From Cenococcum geophilum 1.58 (Eukaryota; Ascomycota; Dothideomycetes; Gloniales; Gloniaceae), in the NCBI GenBank assembly GCA_001692895.1, contig KV748198.1, forward strand, positions 621,214 through 685,213: a DNA stretch of 64,000 nucleotides. The letters are read 5' to 3'. The position numbers were made by a program, and so were the translations under genes. Below the pieces are notes generated by a model. It searched no databases and was not told where the DNA came from. It saw only the letters and a program-made list of their open reading frames with translations. Numbering within the stretch: the stretch's first letter is position 1; the number at the start of each line of letters is the position of its first letter. Below are positions 58,831 to 64,000 of the stretch, piece after piece.

Positions 58831-59220
58831 AAACTACTAATACTCTACGTAAAGAGGACTTTAATACTAAAACAGTAATTATTGGAGGGACGGAAACAAC
58901 CGAATTGTGCGGCACTGTGCTAGGAGTTACAGAGGTACAGCCTAGGTCGTTTTCCTCTATAGATACCAATGCTTGGTATACATTGGGGCATTTAATCGAT
59001 GGGATAAAACAACTATAAATTATTTCGTAATACCATATACTCAAGTTATAATTGCTATTTAATAGACTAAGGAATCCATTAATTTAATACTAACCGGACG
59101 AGCACTTCATTACAACAGCAGCAGTAAAAATTATAGTAGGGACAGACAGCTTCGCGGATACAACATACCAAAAATAGCAATTATAGTAGAAAATTATCCA
59201 AGTTCAAGCTATTTAAGGAA
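58831..59220. other. Transition zone downstream of the M4 gene
   Basis: 3' flank of the minus-strand protease. An open plus-strand frame continues to 59018 without similarity I recognise. AATAAA-like signals for the protease (minus strand) are not obvious. A 10-bp direct repeat, AAAATAGCAATTATAG-like, appears near 59168. Confidence 0.35.
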
Positions 59221-60456
59221 TCATAATACCCCAACATGAACCCACGCATCTTTGATTGCGCTCTTCACAGACCCATCGCTAGGAAAGACTCCCCCGGCAA
59301 TGTCAACGGTAATATTGGCAAATGTCTTAAAGTCGCAAGTATTTGGAACTCTACCCGAAACCATTGTCTTATACCATACCTTGCCGACTTTTTCCCATGA
59401 GAAACCTCCAATCTTAGTAGCGGCCAGATAAAATGCATGGTTTGGAATGCCCGAGTTAATGTGGACTCCTCCGTCATCTTCAGTACCGGTATAGAGGTCT
59501 TTCATATGCTTCGGCTGTGGATCCGTTCCCATCACCGGATCATCGACATAGGCTTTGCCACTCCTCAAAGAACGTAGCGCGATGCCTTTGTATGCGACTG
59601 GAAACAAAGTTTGCCCGAGGATCCAATCCGCTTGGTCGGCCGTCTGGTTAGTATGCCATTGTTCCACCATGCAGGCGAAAACGTCAGCAACAGACTCGTT
59701 CAGAGCACCGGACTGATCCTCGTACTTGAGCTCGGACGAGTACTGCACAAATCCGTGGGTGAGTTCGTGGGCAATTACGTCCAGGGAGTCCGTGAGGTAG
59801 TCAAATACAATACCGTCGCCGTCGCCGAAAACCATTTGTTCACCATTCCAAAATGCGTTGTTAAACCCCAAGGGTTCCTTCGGATCCGGATAGTGACAGG
59901 TACCAATGAGAGCCATCCCCTTGCCGTCAAGCGAGTTGCGGTTGAAAACCGCCTTGTAGAACCTGGCTGTAATGCCTAGCCCTTCATAGCAATTGTTGAT
60001 GTTGCGGTCCTTAACGCGTGGTTGACCTTCCGCTCGCACCAGAATCCCAGGAAGCTTAGCGGTTTGCTTGCTGTCGTAAACCTTTCGGGTAATTGCAGTA
60101 GCCGCAGGGTCTGAACCTTTTAGGGCTTCCTGCGTATCAAGTTGGACTTGGGTAGAGACCTTCTTAGAGTGAGTAATACCCTCAAAAGACGCAAGGCGGG
60201 GTAAAGCTTATGTTTTTACCGAGCTAGAACCAACATAAGCTGTGGCACTCAAATTATGACGGTGCTCGTGGCACTTTTGGGAAGCTTCCAGTGCATGNCG
60301 TGAAGCAGCTCGACAGCTTTCATCAACCGCGTCAGAATTGGCTATGGCTTTGAGAATATATGGGGGGATAAAGCAGCAACGATATGTCTGTATGCTAGGG
60401 CAATTGGTGGAGGCTTTACCCTGCATTTCAGACACGGTTTGCGGTAGAAGAGACAT
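59221..60456 (-). pseudogene. Protealysin-like M4 zinc metalloprotease with one in-frame stop
   Basis: 411-codon frame (ATG at 60456) interrupted only by TAA at codon 83 (60208-60210), where CAA (Gln) is the likely ancestor. The thermolysin-family signature is complete: H-E-L-T-H at about residues 230-234, the third zinc ligand in N-E-S-V-A-D (Glu 254, exactly 20 residues after the second His), the catalytic His in G-G-V-H-I-N-S-G (about 332), and the N-A-F-W-N-G-E-Q-M-V-F-G-D-G substrate-cleft block. The N-terminal region is short and holds C-F-I-P-P-Y-I-L-K, the propeptide motif of protealysin-like M4 enzymes; no signal peptide is seen. No introns are visible. The domain is bacterial in type, so ancient horizontal transfer is plausible (inference). 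An N at 60298 leaves one residue unread. It may be a null allele, a readthrough product from a downstream Met (for example codon 140), or a base error. Confidence 0.88.
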
Positions 60457-61641
60457 TGAAGGGTGACTCCTGTAGACAAAGACAGGTATGAGATATAGCT
60501 TAGGATTTGCAGAACGAATGCTCTTTCTACACCTGAGGATATAGCCAGTGTCTGGGGGCCACGCCTTCTTAAATATTGATCTGGGCGGATTTCAAACTAT
60601 CACTGGAAAGGTCATTCCATGCAACCCCCACCCCGCCTGCAGCTCCTCCGCCGTCGCCTTCCTTTATGCAAATGTCTTGGATATGCGCGTGTTTTAAAAT
60701 TTCGGTGAAAGCTTATCCGTCACGCCTACCAAGACGTCTAGTCTTACTTCAAATGTATAAAGGTAAATGCCAGTGAACAGTATTAGCAAGTCCCAAGGCC
60801 AGCTGCGAGTAATCCTTAGTCTCGAACTCGCCACTCAAACTCTAACCAGAAGCTAATGTCTCACCTGTCAGAACCCCTCACCAGCCATCACACCGCTATC
60901 TCATGCAGGGCCGGAAACCTATAGTACTGTGTACATTATCAGTGTTGCGGGGGGACAACGCCATCGAGCATGGTGTGGAAAAGAAACTGTATAGCGAGAT
61001 TGCGGTGAGCTCTTTTCATTATTACGATTAACATTGAGACAGTTCAACAGTTGGGGCGTGCGGGCAGAAGAATAGGGTCCCGTTTGATCACTCTGTGAGC
61101 TGAAACGAAGTCCCTAGGAACCAGTATCTAACACTAGCGAGTTGACATAATGCGGAACAGGTCCTCATTATACACTAAAGTATAATCGGGGGCGGGAATT
61201 TTACGAAGAACGGGTGAGCAGCCGAATGAGCTGGAGAAATCTAAGGCTGAATAGAGAGTGGCGTCTTTAAGCAGCAAGACGGTGGAAAATTCCATGGGAA
61301 AGGGATTCATGCGCCACCAGGTTCTTGTCAGCTATTGCGTTTTAAGCCACTTTCTGGAGATAGGAAAGCCTCGCGTTACGTATCGACGCTCTTTCACTAT
61401 CTAAACCTGCTTAGGAAATTTCAATTGATATACACCAAGGAAACATTTACGCTTCGTTTTCTTTAAAAATCTAGCTTCCATCTAGAACTCTGCCCAATCG
61501 TCGCTTGGTTAGGCGCCTCTCATATGCCTCTTTTCCTGTTGCATTGTCTCGGGTGGGATCTGCATGCTGTTAACTGATACACCTGAGTCATGCGTGGTAT
61601 GGTCTATGATTCGTCCGATTCACAAGAATTAGCTTGGTCTG
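60457..61641. other. Upstream region of the M4 gene
   Basis: Balanced base composition. The sequence before the ATG is ACCCTTCA (minus strand), with no certain TATA box or pyrimidine-rich initiator. Short open frames (for example plus 60576-60776) have no supporting similarity. No RNA gene is seen. Confidence 0.4.
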
Positions 61642-61920
61642 GTGAGACAAATGTGGCTGCATGGATGGTGGTCGGAAAAAGGAGATGCTAGCTTATGGTC
61701 CTATAAGATCCGAGTTTGCCTTTGTGTGATATTTCAAGAAAAGACAGGTCGCGGTATGAGCCTTGGCAGCTGCCTTATCCGTGAGACTCTTGGATTGTCG
61801 GCCGCGTTTCCAAGAAGCCAAGACGCTGGATATCAAATCCCACATTATTTCGAGCACGAATTATCGGCCTGTGTATGCCAGAAAACTAGATCTAGACCCC
61901 ACCATCTGGTCACTAGTTAG
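61642..61920 (+). CDS. Possible small protein, 92 aa (low support)
   Basis: ATG-to-TAG frame encoding M-R-Q-M-W-L-H-G-W-W and later R-V-C-L-C-V-I-F, G-S-C-L-I-R and S-A-C-V-C-Q. It has five Cys but no clear signal peptide and no family I recognise. It lies in the balanced-composition segment, where random open frames of this length occur, so it may be chance. Confidence 0.2.
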   Translation: MRQMWLHGWWSEKGDASLWSYKIRVCLCVIFQEKTGRGMSLGSCLIRETLGLSAAFPRSQDAGYQIPHYFEHELSACVCQKTRSRPHHLVTS

Positions 61921-63124
61921 CTGATAAGCGCCGGAATACACTCCGCTTTGCCTTTATACATTACATGTGGACAATCTAGAACAATCGAGTGAAACACAGC
62001 TGAAAGCTGGAAAATGGCGTGTGCACATGACAAAACACCCTGTTCAGCTCTACTTACTAGGCGGCTTGCACACTATGGCTTGTATGAATAATTTCAGCCT
62101 AAAGAAAAATTAACGTGTTCTCAGCAGGGGAAATGCAAGCTGCACTGGGAATTGCGGTTCGCGTTTGGAGTGCGATCGGTTGTATGTAGGGTCGCCAATA
62201 GGTGATAGGTATCGGAGGTCCGGGTTAGGCTTGGCATGTCGTCGACATAGTCCAAATATTGGCGTGCAGCTCGGCGGGGTCACGGAAAAGCTGAACGGGG
62301 TCACCGATGGAGCGCCGGTAAAAAGATCGGCGGGACCACACTTTTACCCATACTGTAGAGGCGGCGTCCGATTGATCAAGATTTAACTAAGGCCCTGGCT
62401 TAACTCAAGGTGTCTACTACACGTACGATCAAGCCGCGTCCGTAGACAATTAATCAAAACTTCTGTGTAGGCGTACGACGGATCGAGGCTCTGCACCCGC
62501 AGGTGTTCAGTGAAGCTTCTATATCCGCGCAATCAATTAAGGCTCTGCTTCTATATTCGCTCGATTAAAGCTCTTATACAGTCGTTAATGCCCTCTGCCT
62601 TTTTCGGGACGTCTTCCGTAGCTGCTCCCTTCCCTTCCAAGGCTATCTTTACTCTTACCTTCTTCGGTCTTAGCTTCTTTAGCGTACCCTTAAGCTTTCG
62701 CGGCTGCTTCTTCGCCCCTACTACGCGGTGCTCTGATCAATATTCAATACTTATCGATAAGGATTCAGTATTTTTCAATATCTAGAAAAATTATAGATAT
62801 TTAAACGCTTTTCAATTTATATTTAATTCGATAATATTATGGGCAGCGGTAAATGGACACCCCTGATTGATGCGCAGACACCCTCCACTGATTGAGTTTA
62901 GTTCCTTCCTGATTAAGTTAAAATATCACGTGGATTTATGTTGTTTGCATCTGCATTAATGCTCGACCGTCGCGCGCCCATACCCAAAACATCACCTCGC
63001 ATTTGCCTTGCCTTTCCCTACCCCAGCCTCTAACTGTTGAGCGCCGCCGCGGCCGCCCAGCTAGCTCTATTCGCGTTGATACATCTACTCGTCGCGAGCC
63101 ATTAGCATTTGAACGGAATGACGT
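61921..63124. other. Intergenic region with no supported gene
   Basis: Mixed composition. At 62520-62720 the minus strand is Lys/Ala-rich in two frames (for example K-K-L-R-P-K-K-V-R-V-K), possibly a remnant of a basic protein. Beyond 62740 it becomes AT-rich with ATCGATAAGGATTCAGTATT-like sequence. I see no RNA gene or mobile-element boundary. Confidence 0.35.
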
Positions 63125-63269
63125 GTATCCCTTGACACGGCAGGGTCCTTTGCTAAGTTCGCTTATATTGACGACTGGATTCAATTGGATATTTATATTA
63201 ACCCAGCTTTTCCGATTGGTTGATTCTTATCGATAACCTAAGGACCCAAATTGCCGTGTCAAGGGATAC
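63125..63269. repeat. Hairpin / tiny TIR element, 145 bp
   Basis: Perfect 18-bp inverted repeats, GTATCCCTTGACACGGCA (63125-63142) and its reverse complement (63252-63269). An imperfect extension follows inwards (GGGTCCTT against AAGGACCC after a 5-base offset). Counting from TCCC, a TA sits on each side (63126-63127 and 63267-63268), fitting a TA-targeted MITE of about 139 bp. No coding content. Confidence 0.65.
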
Positions 63270-63393
63270 TACGCGTGGGCGTGGGCGCGGGCGTGCTCGT
63301 AGAGGCAGCTCGTAGACATCAAGCAGAGGTAGCAGCACCCAAATAAGTTCACGCGGCGCCTCATAGGGTACTGCGCAATCCAATCAATCAACT

Positions 63394-63495
63394 CATGAGC
63401 AGGTAGGGGGGGTTACAGGTGATGCAAATGATGGTAGAACTCACCATGAGCAGGTAGGGGGGGTTACAGGTGATGCAAATGATGGTAGAACTCAC
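63394..63495 (+). repeat. Exact 51-bp tandem duplication
   Basis: Two identical 51-bp units (63394-63444 and 63445-63495) starting CATGAGCAGGTAGGGGGGG and ending GAACTCAC. No difference between copies, so it is either very recent or an assembly artefact. Confidence 0.9.
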
Positions 63496-64000
63496 TCTTA
63501 GAGATGCCTCGCCCGATATTAGCGGTGATATTTAGTAGGCTTTTAGAGGCTTAGGAACTCTGCCCTTTCACAAGGACTTTACCGAGGGCATTCCAACCCC
63601 GATTTAAACTCTACTAGTTATACCATAATCGAAATCAAGACTTAATTAAGGTGTTACAGTTATCCCTTAACCCGCCGGGATTCGTCTACTTGTTATTAAT
63701 AAGGATCCAGCCAATCAGATTAATGTATTAAAATCGTCGTGATTAGAAATACGAAGCTGGCAATATTAATTAATGCTTATACAAATACATCTACAATAGT
63801 GTTTACGGCTCGGCTAAGCGCCCGCTGAGTCGCTGAGCCGCACGTAATATAAACAACCCCCGTTAATATTCGCGAATATCCACGGCCGAGCCTACAGCCA
63901 AGCCGTGGACATCTTTAAATGTCTTTACCCCCGCTAATTAAGTCGCTAATACGCGCGTATTATTAGCCTATTGGGCCAGCTATGCGCCTATATATTTACC
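63496..64000. other. Return to AT-rich sequence; palindromes
   Basis: RIP-like composition resumes. Short inverted repeats occur: CCACGGC...GCCGTGG at about 63880-63910, CGGCTCGGC...GCTGAGCCG at about 63807-63841, and AATACGCGCGTATT at about 63949. No coding frame is recognised. It may be the edge of another repeat block. Confidence 0.4.

Noticed and set aside
59611..59979. Open plus-strand frame of 122 codons
   Set aside because: Antisense shadow of the M4 protease.
62110..62785. Several 64-91 codon frames on both strands
   Set aside because: No similarity, overlapping each other, expected by chance at this base composition.
1..64000. tRNA, rRNA or other structural RNA genes
   Set aside because: Scanned for T-arm GGTTCGAATCC-like boxes and rRNA-like blocks by eye; none convincing.

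Overview
The window looks like a repeat-dominated chromosome segment of a filamentous ascomycete (Pezizomycotina). This rests on chromodomain Gypsy, Copia, Fot1/pogo, Tc1-like and Plavaka-like elements, and on a strong repeat-induced point mutation (RIP) signature. Almost every in-frame stop in the old coding regions is TAA or TAG where Gln (CAA/CAG) or Trp is expected, LTR pairs differ almost only by transitions, and CpA/TpG has largely become TpA. Few long open frames survive, so most genes below were found by reading through RIP stops in one frame. I give these as pseudogenes. The layout resembles the AT-rich, TE-filled isochores of Leptosphaeria-type Dothideomycetes, but I cannot name the species.

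Layout. (1) 1-18.1 kb is a nested stack. A minus-strand Gypsy (A, 12.5-18.1 kb) is interrupted by a plus-strand Gypsy (B, from before base 1 to 12516). B is in turn interrupted in its reverse transcriptase by a complete minus-strand Gypsy (C, 2975-9328). A gag-only remnant (D) lies inside A. (2) 18.35-20.39 kb is a TIR-bearing non-autonomous element (E) filled with satellites and holding a 361-bp TA-flanked MITE (F). It abuts a Fot1/pogo element (G, 20391-22248) with perfectly matching 52-bp ends. (3) 22.6-28.66 kb is a full Gypsy (H). (4) 28.66-50.2 kb holds an E-like end, several long unrecognised RIP-decayed reading frames, a Plavaka-type transposase, a complete Copia (I, 32667-39049, TSD CTTAG), a degenerate tandem array and a Tc1-like transposase. 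(5) 50238-56393 is a complete Gypsy (J, TSD ATTAG) that splits an unrecognised minus-strand gene whose frame rejoins when J is removed. (6) 56.4-59.2 kb is decayed AT-rich DNA. (7) 59.2-63.5 kb has balanced base composition and one convincing host gene, a protealysin-like M4 metalloprotease on the minus strand, whole except for one CAA-to-TAA type stop. (8) The last 0.5 kb becomes AT-rich again.

The genes do not form a pathway. The story is sequential insertion of mobile elements, their mutational silencing, and probable spill-over of that mutation into a neighbouring protease gene. The points most worth follow-up are the orphan reading frames, a conserved palindromic block shared by unrelated Gypsy families, the dispersed ACGGA motif of the Copia element, and the single lesion in the M4 gene.
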